NCBI GenBank assembly: GCA_903927685.1 | Contig: CAIYOB010000750.1 | Coordinates: forward strand, 1-36,038 | Length of the DNA stretch: 36,038 bases | Reading direction: 5' to 3' | Source: an uncultured Planctomycetaceae bacterium | GTDB lineage: Bacteria; Planctomycetota; Planctomycetia; Pirellulales; Pirellulaceae | Part shown: positions 1 to 9,386 of the stretch, piece after piece | Layout of the letters: every line of letters starts with the position of its first letter | Numbering within the stretch: position 1 is the stretch's first letter | The notes under the pieces: generated by a model | What the model was told of the DNA's origin: nothing | The model's input: the letters and a program-made list of their open reading frames with translations, nothing else | Databases searched by the model: none | Program-made: the position numbers and the translations under genes

Positions 1-40
1 ATAGCCTACACTCTTTCCCTACACGACGCTCTTCCGATCT
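1..40 (+). other. Illumina sequencing adapter left at contig end
   Basis: Bases 8-40 equal the 33-nt TruSeq Read 1 primer/adapter (it begins ACACTCTTTCCC and ends CTCTTCCGATCT). Bases 1-7 (ATAGCCT) match the last seven bases of the TruSeq HT i5 index D501 as I remember it. This is library-construction sequence, not genome. On the minus strand it reads as adapter read-through and has no stop, so an automatic caller would add the spurious peptide RSEERRVGKECRL to the neighbouring truncated protein. Genome sequence starts at base 41. Confidence 0.98.
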
Positions 41-3000
41 CCATTCACCGGGATCTTTGGCGCCGTCGTCGTCCGCGTCGAAGTAGACGTAGCCGGAGAC
101 ATCGCTGGGCACAAAGTCGACCACCGTCAGGTAAACCGTCGCGGTATCGGTCAGCCCCGTGCCGTCGGCGCGGTCGTTCACGGTGTACACAATTTCTGCA
201 TTTCCCGTGTAGCCGGCGGTTGGCGTGTACACCAGCTTGCCGTTCTGGACGGTCACCGTGCCGTGGGCGTTGGCGGTGTTCACGTTGGTGATCGTCAAGG
301 TCTCGCCGACGTCCGGCCCCGTGTTGTCGTTGGCCAGCACATCGACCACGTTGTTGGTCGTGTTCCACAGCACCAGCGTGCGGTCCTCGGGGCTGCCGTC
401 GTCAACCGCCACCGGCGCGTCGTTGACGGGCGTGACCGTGATGGCCAGCGTATCCGTATCGACCAATTCCGTCATGCCGGGCGCCGGCGGATCTCCGGTG
501 TTGCCTTTGTCATTGGTCGAGATGACCAACTGGGCTGGTCCGTTGTAGTTGGCATCGGGCCGGTACTTGAGGCCGTTCAAGGCCGCGTTGATGTTCGCGA
601 TGGAGCCGGTCAGCTTGATCGCTCCCGCGCCCGCCGGCGTCACCACGACATTCGGATTGGCGACTGGAGTCAGCACACCACGCGTCGCGGACAGCGTCAC
701 CTCGACCGTGGACACGCCCGCATCGGGATCGGTCACTCGCAGATTGCCGTTGAAGAACAGGTCGTTGTCCTCGGCCACCGCGACCGGGGCCGGAAGCACG
801 TTCACCGGCGGATCGTTGATGCCGCTGACGATGATGCCCACGGTGGCGTTGGGCGTGAATTCCCCGTCCGTCGCCGTAATGGCGAGCGTGGGGTTGCCTT
901 CGTATCCCGCCGCGGGATCATAGGTCAGGGCGGCCAGTGCGGCATTGACACCGGCTACGGAGCCAACGAGGGTGACTGCCGCCGAGTTATTGCCCGTGAC
1001 CGTGACGCCCGCCGGCGTACCGGCGATCAAGATCCCGGGAGCCCCGCCGCCGTTGGCCAAGGTCAGGGTCACCGTGACTTGCGGGCTGTCCACGTCGCTC
1101 ACGGAGATCTCGTTCGCCGTACCAGCCGCGAACGTCAGATTGACATCCTGCTTCGTCGCAGCCTGGACCGGCGCCTTGATCGTCGGAGCGTCGTTGACCG
1201 GGGTGACCGTGATGGGGACCGCCCGGCTCGCCGTGTGGCTGGCACTGCCTCCGCCCGTGTGCCCCAGATCGTCGACGGTCAAATTCAGGCTGTCCGCTCC
1301 CGCGTAGTCCTTGTCGGGCGTGTAGGTCAGGCCAGCCAACGATGTATTGACGGCGGCGACCAGGCCGGTGATCGTCAGCGAACCGGAGTTCGCGCCGGTG
1401 ATCGTGACAGCACCGTTGGGGGCGTTCAGCTTGCCGTGAGCGACGCCGAGCGTCACCTTGACGCCGCCACCGGCGTCCGCGTCCACGTCGGCGACCGCCA
1501 GCGTGTTCGCTCCAGACCAAGCCAGCGACGTGTCCTCGGCCGTAGCCACTCCCGTCGGCGTTTGGGTGATCGTGGGGCTGTCGTTGATCCCGTTCACGGT
1601 CACGACCACCGAGCCCGTGTGCGGGCCGTCGCCTTGGTCCGCAAGCGTCGAGGCGATGGTGTATGTGAACGAGTCGCTGCCGAAGAAATCGAGGTCCGGT
1701 TGATAGGTGACGGTCTTGCCGTCCGCCGCGATGGTCACGACCCCGCCCGCGGGATCGCTGACGTTGGTAATCGTCAGATTTGTCGGGCCGACCGCCGTGG
1801 TCACGTCGATATCGTTGGCCAAGACATTGACCGTGGTCGCTCCGCTGTCCTCCGCGACCGTGGCGGTGTCGTTGGTCGCGAACGGTTTCCGGGGAGGAAC
1901 CACGTTCAGGGTGACTTCGTCATGATCCGTGATCGGACCGGGCGCACCGATATTGCCCTGATCATTCGTGTCGATGGTCAGCGTCACCGTCCCCACGAAT
2001 CCAGGGACAGGCAAGACGGGCGCCGTATAGGTGACTTGGCTCAACGCATTGTTGACTTGGGAGACGGTCCCAGCAATGCGGACACTCGTCGCACTCGGCG
2101 TGGTGATGGTCGCGCCGCCGCCCGAAACAACGGTCAAAGTGCCTTGGGAGACGGACAAATCCGTCACGACACTCACGTTGCCGTCGGCGTCCGCGATGGA
2201 GAAGGCATTTCCGTTGGCGGCCGAGAATACGAAGGGCGCGTTGTTCGCGATCGTCTGGGCCCCCGGGACAGTGTTTACCGGCGGATCATTCAGCGCGTTG
2301 ACCGTCACCGTAAAGGACCTTGACACGGTGCCATTGTCCGCGGCGGTGGCCAAATTGCCGTCGAGGCCGCCGTCCGTCACGGTCACAGTGACAACCGCCG
2401 AGCCGCTCTGATTCGCAGCCGGCGTGAATTTCAAGGTGCCTGTGGCATTCGGCGAAGTGTAATCGACGGTCAAATTGGGAAGCAGGGTGGTGTTCGAACT
2501 GGCCACCGTCACCTGCAAGGGTTGAGTTTCTCCGCCGCCTGCCGAGATGCCCGCGAGATTAACCGTTTGCTCTCCCGGATCCTCGTTCAGCGTCATGTTG
2601 GAGATTGCCGTCAGCGTCGGCGCGTCGTTCACGGCCGAGACGTTCACCGTCACCGTGCCGGTTGCCGTGTTCGGTGTCCCGGCCTTGGAATCTCGAACCT
2701 GGTACGTAAACGTGACCTGCCCGCTGAAATTGGCGGTAGGGGTGAAGCTCACATTGCTGCCCGAGGTCCCCACGGTGGCCGAACCGGCGGGAGTGATGTT
2801 GGCGATGCTGCCGGCGACCAGCGACAGAGGCGCCACGCCGCCAGCTGTGGTGTTCACCGTGTCGTTTGTCAGCACCGGGATGCTGACCGCCGTATCCTCA
2901 TTCGTCGTCGCCGTGTCGTTGCCGACGACAATTGGGGCGGCAATCGTGATGGTCAGCGGGCTGGACTGGGTCTGCAGGAACTGGATGGCGCTGTCGGGCA

Positions 3001-4285
3001 CCTTGGTATCATTACTATCCGGCATCTTGAAGACCAGCGTATCGTTGTTCTCGGCCAGATTTCCCGAGAACGAAACGGCGCCGGATTGCACACCCCGAAT
3101 TTCGACGGTGAACACTGGATAGGCGGTCGTAGCCGGCGAGAGACTGGTCCGATTCAGGAACGCACCCACCTCGCCCAGGTTGCGACTACCCGCCGGCTGG
3201 CCGGCCTCGAGTGGCTCGTCAAGCGCACTGGGACCATTGACGTAGGGATCCTTATACTCAAACGAACTCTTGAATAGCGCTTTTTGCCCTTCCTCGGTCG
3301 TCGGCGTGACGGAGATATAGTTGTCGACGATTTGAGGGGCGGGTGTGAACGAGTTCCCCTGCAGGCCTTGGCCCTGCACGGTCATCGCTGCGATGTCTCG
3401 TTCTCCCAGTCCGCGCTTGAAACGAATGAAGTACCGTCCGTTAAAGTCAGTTCCCTCCAAAGAGGACACGGCGACATTTCCCACCCCTATGGTGGACAGT
3501 GCTTCCAATGCCTGCCGGATCGAAACGACGTCGACGCTCCGATCGCCGTAGTACCTAATGTCCGCTGTGGTCTGGCCTCCGTAGGACAGCCGGAACGTGC
3601 CGCCGACGTACGTGTCGGGGATCCCGTCGAAGTCTGTATCTTCGTCATAGCCCCCGGACACTTCGCCAGGACGGGTCGCATCCATCCGGAGTTCCTGGGT
3701 TTCCCCGTACCGGATCTGAGCCAAGTCCATATTGGTCATCAGGACGTCCAGGTAGGCGGCAAAAACGCCCGTCTTGGTGCCGGTTGTCCGGACGTCTCGG
3801 ACGTAGCTCCACAACTGGAATGTATCGCCAACATTGATGGTGTTGTTGGTCAGGTTGGCTCCGTTCAAATCCGTCGCCCGCAAATTGTATTGCACGACGT
3901 AGTTGGGCGGATCTTCGCCTTCGCCGCCGTTGACCGTGTTGACAACGCGCAAAGCGTCCAACGGAGACAGAATTCCGTCCCCCGACACGTCCGTGAACAA
4001 CGAAGTCTTCGGCGTCGTCTCGCCGCCGGTCTGCTCGCCGGCCGCGAGCCCCTGGCTGCCGCCCGCGTTAATTGCATTAATGACGTGCAGCGCATCCAAC
4101 GCGCTGACCCGCAAATCGTTGTTGACGTCTTCCGGCCAGAAATCGTTGTGGACGGGACTAGCGGACATCAACGTCCGCTCTTCGAGCCGTTCGGGCTGCA
4201 ACCACCGGCGCTGCGTCCGGACTTGACGACTCTTGGCCTGCTGTCGCTCGCGGCGACTGTGCGAATTGCGGCGTGTGTGAATCAT
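41..4285 (-). CDS. Giant surface protein: dockerin, cohesin-like, cadherin-like repeats, SdrD-like domain (3' truncated)
   Basis: An open frame of 1415 codons runs from ATG 4285 to the adapter junction with no stop, so the C-terminus is missing. A basic N-terminal stretch (about 1-30) leads into LEERTLMSA (34-42), a form of the planctomycete LExRxLL[SA] export motif. Two dockerin-type repeats follow (about 53-74 DVNNDLRVSALDALHVIN; 99-120 DVSGDGILSPLDALRVVN). A cohesin-like domain (about 130-330, with VFAAYLDV) has an insert at about 225-305 starting GGTFRLSYGG. From about 450, eight tandem Ig/cadherin-like repeats of about 100-125 residues carry linkers such as VNDAP and cores such as VLAND and SFTY. 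The visible end, SGYVYFDADDDGAKDPGEW, begins an SdrD B-like domain. The family suggests an exported, calcium-binding surface or matrix protein; its ligand is unknown. It resembles the 15256-24138 protein in module set. No strong Shine-Dalgarno precedes the ATG. Frame and start are well supported; function is inferred. Confidence 0.9.
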
Positions 4286-5061
4286 TGCTTGGATCCCGCT
4301 GGAAAAATATGCCGACGTCTCCGCCCCCGAGGGCGGCCTGATTGAGCCAACGAACGAACTGAAACCGCTAGCTTCAAGACAAGTCAGGGCTCCGCGACGA
4401 AATCCGTTCTCGGGAGCGTCACCCGTGCCAACCGCCTGTGCCCGACACCTATGGACGCGGAGAGGACCGAAAAGTTCCTACTTTGCGTTCATCCATGACA
4501 TCACAGTCGTCACGATGCTGACAACGGTCTGATCCATCAGAAGCCAATAATGTATACAGGGCCGCTCATCTTGCCTACAGTCCCTAGTACACCCACTTTG
4601 ATCGGTAATTCATGAGGCCGATTCGAGCGTTCTCACCTTCTTTTGCAGCCGTTTTCTTTGTCCATGATGTTGTGATCGGCAATCTCTGCCCTCCCAGTAC
4701 AGTCATCACCTCGATTCCCGGCACACCTTAACCCTGCGGCGATGAATTGGGCAGGCTGTGGGTGGGCAAACGGTGTTTGCCCGGTCGGCGGTTCCCGTTA
4801 TCGTCTTTCTTTTTCGCAGGAAATCCGTAAGATAGCGAACTTGCACGGCGAGCGATGACGGATGGAAGGCTCGCCGCAGGGCGAGGGTCCTTGCCGTTCG
4901 CCCCCTTGCGATACCACAACGGCCGACGAAACGCTTGCTGGAAATGGGATAAACCAGCCCAGAACTGGGCGGACTCGCCTTCGGGTGGTCGCCCTGGTGA
5001 AGCGGTTCCCCAACTTCCCGGCTTGAATGCGGATGGCACCGCTTTCGGTGAGATCGAGCAC
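4286..5061. other. Non-coding divergent intergenic region
   Basis: No convincing gene was found in this gap between the two divergent genes. Short open frames here have no recognisable domain and lie antisense or upstream of the fusion gene. The frame of the fusion gene stays open back to 4855, but that extension (about 69 codons) reads as unconserved sequence before the E1 alpha homology. The middle part (about 4480-4700) is richer in A+T than its surroundings and may hold promoters. A possible minus-strand -10 (TATACA, near 4552) has only a weak -35. Hairpins occur at 4764-4782 and 4870-4885. Confidence 0.6.
4764..4782. repeat. 8-bp hairpin in the leader of the E1-KASIII fusion gene
   Basis: GGGCAAAC (4764-4771), loop GGT, then GTTTGCCC (4775-4782) form a perfect 8-bp inverted repeat. 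There is no T-tract, so it does not look like an intrinsic terminator for either flanking gene. It could be an intergenic palindromic element or a leader structure. A second, weaker stem (CTCGCC/GGCGAG, loop GCAG) lies at 4870-4885. Confidence 0.55.
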
Positions 5062-8000
5062 ATGGATCGACAACAGCAGTTGGTTCTTTACCGAGCGATG
5101 GTGACCGCCAGGCGGATCGATCAGCTCGAACAGGAGATCACCAATCGCGGCGAGGCTTTTTTCACCGTCTCGGGCAGCGGTCATGAGGCGATGGCGGCCC
5201 TGGCACTGCATTTAACCGAGGACGACTGGCTGCACTGTCATTACCGCGACAAAGCCTTGCTGTTGGCTCGAGGCATCCCGCCTCGGGCGTTTTTCGATAA
5301 CCTGTACTGCAAAGACTCGTCCAGTTCGCGCGGCCGGCAGATGTACGGATTTTGGAGCGATCCGGATCTGCATGTACTGAGCATGACTGTCCCTGTCGGC
5401 AACAACGCCTTGCAGGCCACCGGGATCGCCGCCGCGATCCGCGACCAACCCGGCGCACCCATCGTCTATTGCGGTGCCGGCGATGGGACGACTCAGGAAG
5501 GCGAGTTCCTGGAAGCGTGCGGCGAAGCGGTTCGCAATCACTTGCCCGTCCTGTTCGTGGTCCAGAACAACCACTACGCGATTTCGACGCCCACGGCAGG
5601 GCGGACGTTCTTTTCGCTGCCGGCCGGCGCCAATGACCAGTTCTTCGGCATGCCGATCCGGTTTGTCGACGGCCGCCAGCCGGTCGCGGCCTATCAGGCG
5701 TTCGGCGAGGTGGTCGCCGAGATGCGGCAGCGGCGCGAGCCGGCCCTGATCGTGCTGGAAGTCGAACGGCTCAGCAGCCACACGAACGCGGACGACCATT
5801 CGATTTACCGCAGCGCGGACGACATCCAGAGATGCCGCCAGACCGCTGACCCGATCCCGCTGTTCGAGCACTGGCTGGGCGAGCAGGGCTGGACGGAAGC
5901 CGAATTGGCCGCCGTCCGGACGCAGATCGAGGCGGAGTTGGCTCGGGCCGACGAGGAGTCGATTTTCGGCGCCGACCCGGAGCCGGTGTTTGACGCCAAG
6001 CGGCCGCTGAAGGTCGAACTGACCCATCCGTCCCGCGAGCGGCGCGGAACCGATGACGGGCTGCAGCTGATCATGCGGGATGCCATGAAGGAAGTGCTCC
6101 GGGATCGCCTGCGCAACGATCCTCGCGTATTCCTGCTGGGCGAGGACATCGAAGATCCCAAAGGCGACGTGTTCGGCGTCACGCGGGGGCTCAGCACTGA
6201 GTTTCCCGGCCGAGTGGTCAATTCGGCGCTGACCGAAGCGACAATCATCGGCGCGTCCGTCGGTCGGGCGCTGGTCGGCCAGCGGCCGGTGGCGTTCATC
6301 CAGTTCGCCGACTTCCTGCTGCCGGGCTACAACCAATTGGTCTCCGAGCTGGCCATGCTGTATTGGCGGTCGGCCGGCCAGTGGAATGCGCCGGTGATCC
6401 TGATGATCGCGTGCGGCGGCTACCGCCCCGGGTTGGGACCGTACCACGCGCAGACGTTCGAGTCGCTGATCGCCCACACGCCGGGCCTGGACGTCTTCAT
6501 GCCGTCCACCGCCTGCGATGCGGCGGGATTGCTGAACGCGGCGTTCGAGTCGGAGCGGCCGACGGTCTTCCTGTATCCCAAGAGCATGCTGAACAACCCC
6601 GACCTGACGACTTCGGCCGACGTCGATCGCCAGTTCGTCCCGATCGGCACGGCGCGCAAAGTCCGCGCGGGCCGCGACCTGACGCTGGTCGGCTGGGGCA
6701 ATACGGTGCCGCTATGCTCGCGAGTCGCGGCGACGCTCGAGGGGACCGGGCTGGAGGCCGAGGTCTTGGACCTGCGCTGCTTGTCCCCGTGGGACCAAGC
6801 GGCCGTCGTCGCCTCGGCGGAGAAAACGGCCCGGCTGATCGTCGTCCACGAAGACAACAAGACTTGCGGCCTGGGCGGCGAAATCTTGGCCACGGTCGCC
6901 CAGCGGACGCGCGTCCCGGTCGCCATGCGGCGGGTGGCTCGGCATGACACGCACATTCCCTGCAACTTTGCCAACCAGATGGAAGTCATGCCGTCGTTCC
7001 AACGCGTGTTGACGACGGCGGCGGAACTGCTGAACCTGGAAGTCAGTTGGACCGCCCCTCCCAAAGCCGAAGAAGGCGTGCACATCGTCGAGGCGATCGG
7101 CTCGGGGCCCTCCGACGACACGGTCACGGTGGTCGAGTTGATGGTCCAGCCGGGCGCGCGGGTCGAGCGGGGCGATCTACTGGCTTCGCTGGAAGCGACC
7201 AAGAGCGTGTTCGAGCTGACGTCGCCCGTGTCCGGCGTGATCGACGCGGTCCTGGTCGCCCCCGGCGACGTCGTCGACGTGGGCGCGCCGATGCTGCGGA
7301 TCCACACGGGCCGGCAGACGTTGCGTCCCAAGCCGGTCACCCAAGAGCAGTGCGGGACACCGGTGCTGACCCGCAAGACCGCGACCGGCACGCTGCATCT
7401 GCCGCAGGAATTCAAGGAACGGCGGCCGTTCGACGTCGGGATCTCGACGGTGGCCACCGTGACCGGCAGCCGGATCGTCACGAACACGGAACTGCTCGAC
7501 CGCGGCGCAATCAAGCATGTGCCGACGATGTCGCCGGAGGACATCGTCCGCCGGACGGGGATCGAGAGCCGGATGTGGGCCCAGAACGGCGAGAACGCGG
7601 TGACGATGGCTGCCCGAGCCTGTTGGAACGTGCTGGACCGGGAAGGCTTGATCCTGGAGGACATCGACTTGGTCATCTGCAGCACGACCAGTCCGACCAC
7701 GGTCACGCCGTCGATGGCCTGCCAAGTGCTCGCCTCGCTGTGCAAGGACAAGAGCGAACTGATGGCCCAGGCCTACGATATCAACGCCGCCTGCTCCGGG
7801 TACTTGTACGCCCTGCAAGCCGGCTACGATTACCTGCAGAGCACGCCGCTGGGCCGCGTGTTGGTGGTCACCGCCGAGGTGCTGTCCCCGCTGTTGGATC
7901 CCGAGGATTTCGATACCACGATCCTGTTCGGCGACGCGACATCGGCGACCGTACTGTACGGGGAAGCGCACTTCGAGAAAGCCAAAGCCCGCCTGCACCG

Positions 8001-8397
8001 GCCGGAATTGTCGGCCAAGGCCGAAGACGGCAGCACGCTGTCCGTGCCCCTGCTGCACGACGGCTATATCCAGATGAAAGGGCGGCGCGTGTTCAGCGAA
8101 GCCGTCCGCTTGATGGTCACCAGCTTGAACCGGGCCTGCGACCGCGAGGGCCTGCGCGTCCAGGACTTGAGCATGGTCATCCCGCACCAGGCCAACCAGC
8201 GGATCATCGACGCGATTCAGAGCCGGATCGGCGTGCGGGTGTACAGCAACATTCGCAAGTACGGCAACACGTCGTCATCCAGCATCCCGCTGTGCCTGTC
8301 GGATATCATCCCAACGATCCAGAAGGGCGAGCGACTGGGCCTGTGCGCGTTCGGAGGCGGTTTCACCTTCGGGGCCTGCATCCTGCAATCCAGTTGA
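5062..8397 (+). CDS. Four-module fusion: 2-oxoacid dehydrogenase E1 alpha + E1 beta + lipoyl domain + ketoacyl-ACP synthase III
   Basis: The product is 1111 residues. Residues 1-310 are a thiamine-diphosphate E1 alpha domain: GDG at 140-142 and NN at 169-170 form the ThDP motif, and a SSHTNADD loop follows. Residues 334-660 are E1 beta, with the cofactor-activating Glu392 (ALTEAT) and active-site His462 (GPYHAQ). Residues 674-752 are a lipoyl domain with the modifiable Lys714 (LEATKS). Residues 790-1111 are a KASIII with an intact triad: Cys911 (AACSGY), His1042 (PHQAN) and Asn1069 (YGNTS). There is no E2 acyltransferase or E3 domain. In known complexes E1 decarboxylates a 2-oxoacid and acylates lipoyl, and KASIII condenses an acyl primer with malonyl-ACP. 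Here direct lipoyl-to-Cys transfer can be inferred, giving chain initiation from a 2-oxoacid (branched-chain acids or pyruvate; the sequence does not say which). ATG 5062 was chosen because E1 alpha homology starts at once and GGTGAG lies upstream; the frame stays open to 4855. The gene stands alone. Confidence 0.93.
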   Translation: MDRQQQLVLYRAMVTARRIDQLEQEITNRGEAFFTVSGSGHEAMAALALHLTEDDWLHCHYRDKALLLARGIPPRAFFDNLYCKDSSSSRGRQMYGFWSDPDLHVLSMTVPVGNNALQATGIAAAIRDQPGAPIVYCGAGDGTTQEGEFLEACGEAVRNHLPVLFVVQNNHYAISTPTAGRTFFSLPAGANDQFFGMPIRFVDGRQPVAAYQAFGEVVAEMRQRREPALIVLEVERLSSHTNADDHSIYRSADDIQRCRQTADPIPLFEHWLGEQGWTEAELAAVRTQIEAELARADEESIFGADPEPVFDAKRPLKVELTHPSRERRGTDDGLQLIMRDAMKEVLRDRLRNDPRVFLLGEDIEDPKGDVFGVTRGLSTEFPGRVVNSALTEATIIGASVGRALVGQRPVAFIQFADFLLPGYNQLVSELAMLYWRSAGQWNAPVILMIACGGYRPGLGPYHAQTFESLIAHTPGLDVFMPSTACDAAGLLNAAFESERPTVFLYPKSMLNNPDLTTSADVDRQFVPIGTARKVRAGRDLTLVGWGNTVPLCSRVAATLEGTGLEAEVLDLRCLSPWDQAAVVASAEKTARLIVVHEDNKTCGLGGEILATVAQRTRVPVAMRRVARHDTHIPCNFANQMEVMPSFQRVLTTAAELLNLEVSWTAPPKAEEGVHIVEAIGSGPSDDTVTVVELMVQPGARVERGDLLASLEATKSVFELTSPVSGVIDAVLVAPGDVVDVGAPMLRIHTGRQTLRPKPVTQEQCGTPVLTRKTATGTLHLPQEFKERRPFDVGISTVATVTGSRIVTNTELLDRGAIKHVPTMSPEDIVRRTGIESRMWAQNGENAVTMAARACWNVLDREGLILEDIDLVICSTTSPTTVTPSMACQVLASLCKDKSELMAQAYDINAACSGYLYALQAGYDYLQSTPLGRVLVVTAEVLSPLLDPEDFDTTILFGDATSATVLYGEAHFEKAKARLHRPELSAKAEDGSTLSVPLLHDGYIQMKGRRVFSEAVRLMVTSLNRACDREGLRVQDLSMVIPHQANQRIIDAIQSRIGVRVYSNIRKYGNTSSSSIPLCLSDIIPTIQKGERLGLCAFGGGFTFGACILQSS

Positions 8398-8399
8398 CC

Positions 8400-8418
8400 C
8401 GCCGGCGAACGGCCGGCG
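8400..8418. terminator. Candidate bidirectional terminator hairpin
   Basis: CGCCGGC (8400-8406), loop GAACG, then GCCGGCG (8412-8418) form a 7-bp GC-only stem. It fills the 21-nt gap between the convergent fusion gene and HD-protein gene and abuts the stop codon of the latter. There is no T-tract, so factor-independent termination is uncertain. Confidence 0.5.
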
Positions 8419-8991
8419 TCAGCTTGCCGGTACCGGCGCCAGCCCCAGCGACTCCGCGATCTCGGCCATCGCATCGATCACGAACTGGATGTGCTCGTTC
8501 AAGTCCACACCCAGATCTTCCGCCCCGCGGACGATGTCTTCGCGGTTGACCGCCGCGGCAAACGCCTTCTGCTTCATCTTCTTGCGGACACTGGCCGCCT
8601 GCAATCCGCTGATCCGCTCGGGTCGAACCATTGCCGTGGCGGCGATGAACCCGGTCAATTCATCGCAGGCGTACAGGGTCTTGTCCAACCGCGAGACCCG
8701 CGGGCAGCCGGGAATATCGTCGCCCGCATGCGACTTGATGGCGTAAATCACATCCTCCGGATAACCCTGCTGCGTCAGAATCGCCGCACCCTGCAGCGGA
8801 TGGTCTGGGATGGTCGGCCAGCGCTCGTAGTCAAAATCGTGCAGCAGGCCGACAATTCCCCATTTCTCCTCGTCCTCGCCGAACTTCCTCGCGTAGGCCC
8901 GCAGGGCGGCTTCCACCGCCAGCATGTGCCGGCGCAGGCTCTCGCTCTGGGTGTACTCGCACAACAAGGCGTAGGCATCGTTCCGATTCAT
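8419..8991 (-). CDS. HD-superfamily predicted hydrolase
   Basis: A 190-residue cytoplasmic protein. The HD-domain signature is visible: a first His in LRRHMLAVEAAL, the paired HD in LLHDFDYERWP, a His in PDHPLQGAAIL, and SHAGDD further on. This pattern fits the small stand-alone HD proteins (COG2316-like) that bind a metal and hydrolyse phosphate esters; the substrate cannot be read from sequence. ATG 8991 is preceded by GGGAG and AGGA on the minus strand. An in-frame upstream extension to 9717 overlaps the neighbouring small gene and is not used. The gene lies about 50 nt downstream of that small gene and the two are probably cotranscribed. Confidence 0.85.
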   Translation of the reverse strand: MNRNDAYALLCEYTQSESLRRHMLAVEAALRAYARKFGEDEEKWGIVGLLHDFDYERWPTIPDHPLQGAAILTQQGYPEDVIYAIKSHAGDDIPGCPRVSRLDKTLYACDELTGFIAATAMVRPERISGLQAASVRKKMKQKAFAAAVNREDIVRGAEDLGVDLNEHIQFVIDAMAEIAESLGLAPVPAS

Positions 8992-9038
8992 CGTTCCTGA
9001 TCTCCCGCAGGGACATGGGAGTGCATTTCGCCCCTCCA

Positions 9039-9251
9039 TCAGCGCGTCTTGCCGGCGGCGTCCGGCTCCGCGTCTTCCCGTTCCAGTTGGTCGTCCGGAT
9101 GCTGAGCCTCGTACTCTTCCATCAGCATGGACGGGCATACCTCCTGCTCGCCACACTGGTTGCACACGATCCGGATCAGATCGGTGCCGCCGAGTTTCAG
9201 GTCTTCTTTGACGCACAGGTCGTACAGTTGTTTCAGGTGCACGCAGCTCAT
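9039..9251 (-). CDS. Small conserved-looking protein with CxxC motif
   Basis: A 70-residue protein starting MSCVHLKQLYDLC. Cysteines at positions 3, 13, 28, 31 (CNQC) and 36 could hold a small metal site such as a zinc ribbon or knuckle. The C-terminal third is acidic and probably flexible. A strong Shine-Dalgarno (GGAGG) sits at a good distance before ATG 9251, which argues for a real gene and against the longer reading from 9317. Its function is not recognised. It precedes the HD-protein gene in the same direction, so an accessory or regulatory role for that protein is possible but is only inference. Confidence 0.75.
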   Translation of the reverse strand: MSCVHLKQLYDLCVKEDLKLGGTDLIRIVCNQCGEQEVCPSMLMEEYEAQHPDDQLEREDAEPDAAGKTR

Positions 9252-9351
9252 CGTAAGCCTCCATGTTGGACAGGGTCTTGCTCGCCCCATTGTTAAGCTT
9301 TCGGGGCGAAACGGCAAGCGCCAGAGGGCGTAATTCCCGCTTCGTTCCGGG

Positions 9352-9381
9352 TTGGAAATCGGCCCGGCATTCTGTTATCCT
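9352..9381 (+). promoter_or_regulatory. Possible sigma70-type promoter of the thuA operon
   Basis: TTGGAA (9352-9357), an 18-nt spacer and TATCCT (9376-9381) match the housekeeping consensus at four of six bases each. It points into the leader of the five-gene operon. This is a pattern match only. Confidence 0.35.
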
Positions 9382-9386
9382 GATAG

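Noticed and set aside
263..2323. Plus-strand open frame of 686 codons
   Set aside because: It is the mirror frame of the real minus-strand gene. Its translation is Arg/Gly/Asp-rich without domains, while the minus frame gives clear cadherin-like repeats.
2522..4345. Two more long plus-strand frames (2522-3277, 3284-4345)
   Set aside because: Both lie in the same mirror frame opposite the giant minus-strand gene and have no recognisable product.
4855..5061. Longer N-terminus for the fusion protein from ATG 4855
   Set aside because: The 69 extra residues look like translated leader, overlap a hairpin, and E1 alpha similarity starts only after 5062.
7047..8549. 500-codon plus-strand frame overlapping the fusion gene
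   Set aside because: It is a high-GC shadow frame, rich in Arg and Gly, with no domain; the KASIII frame is intact across the same region.
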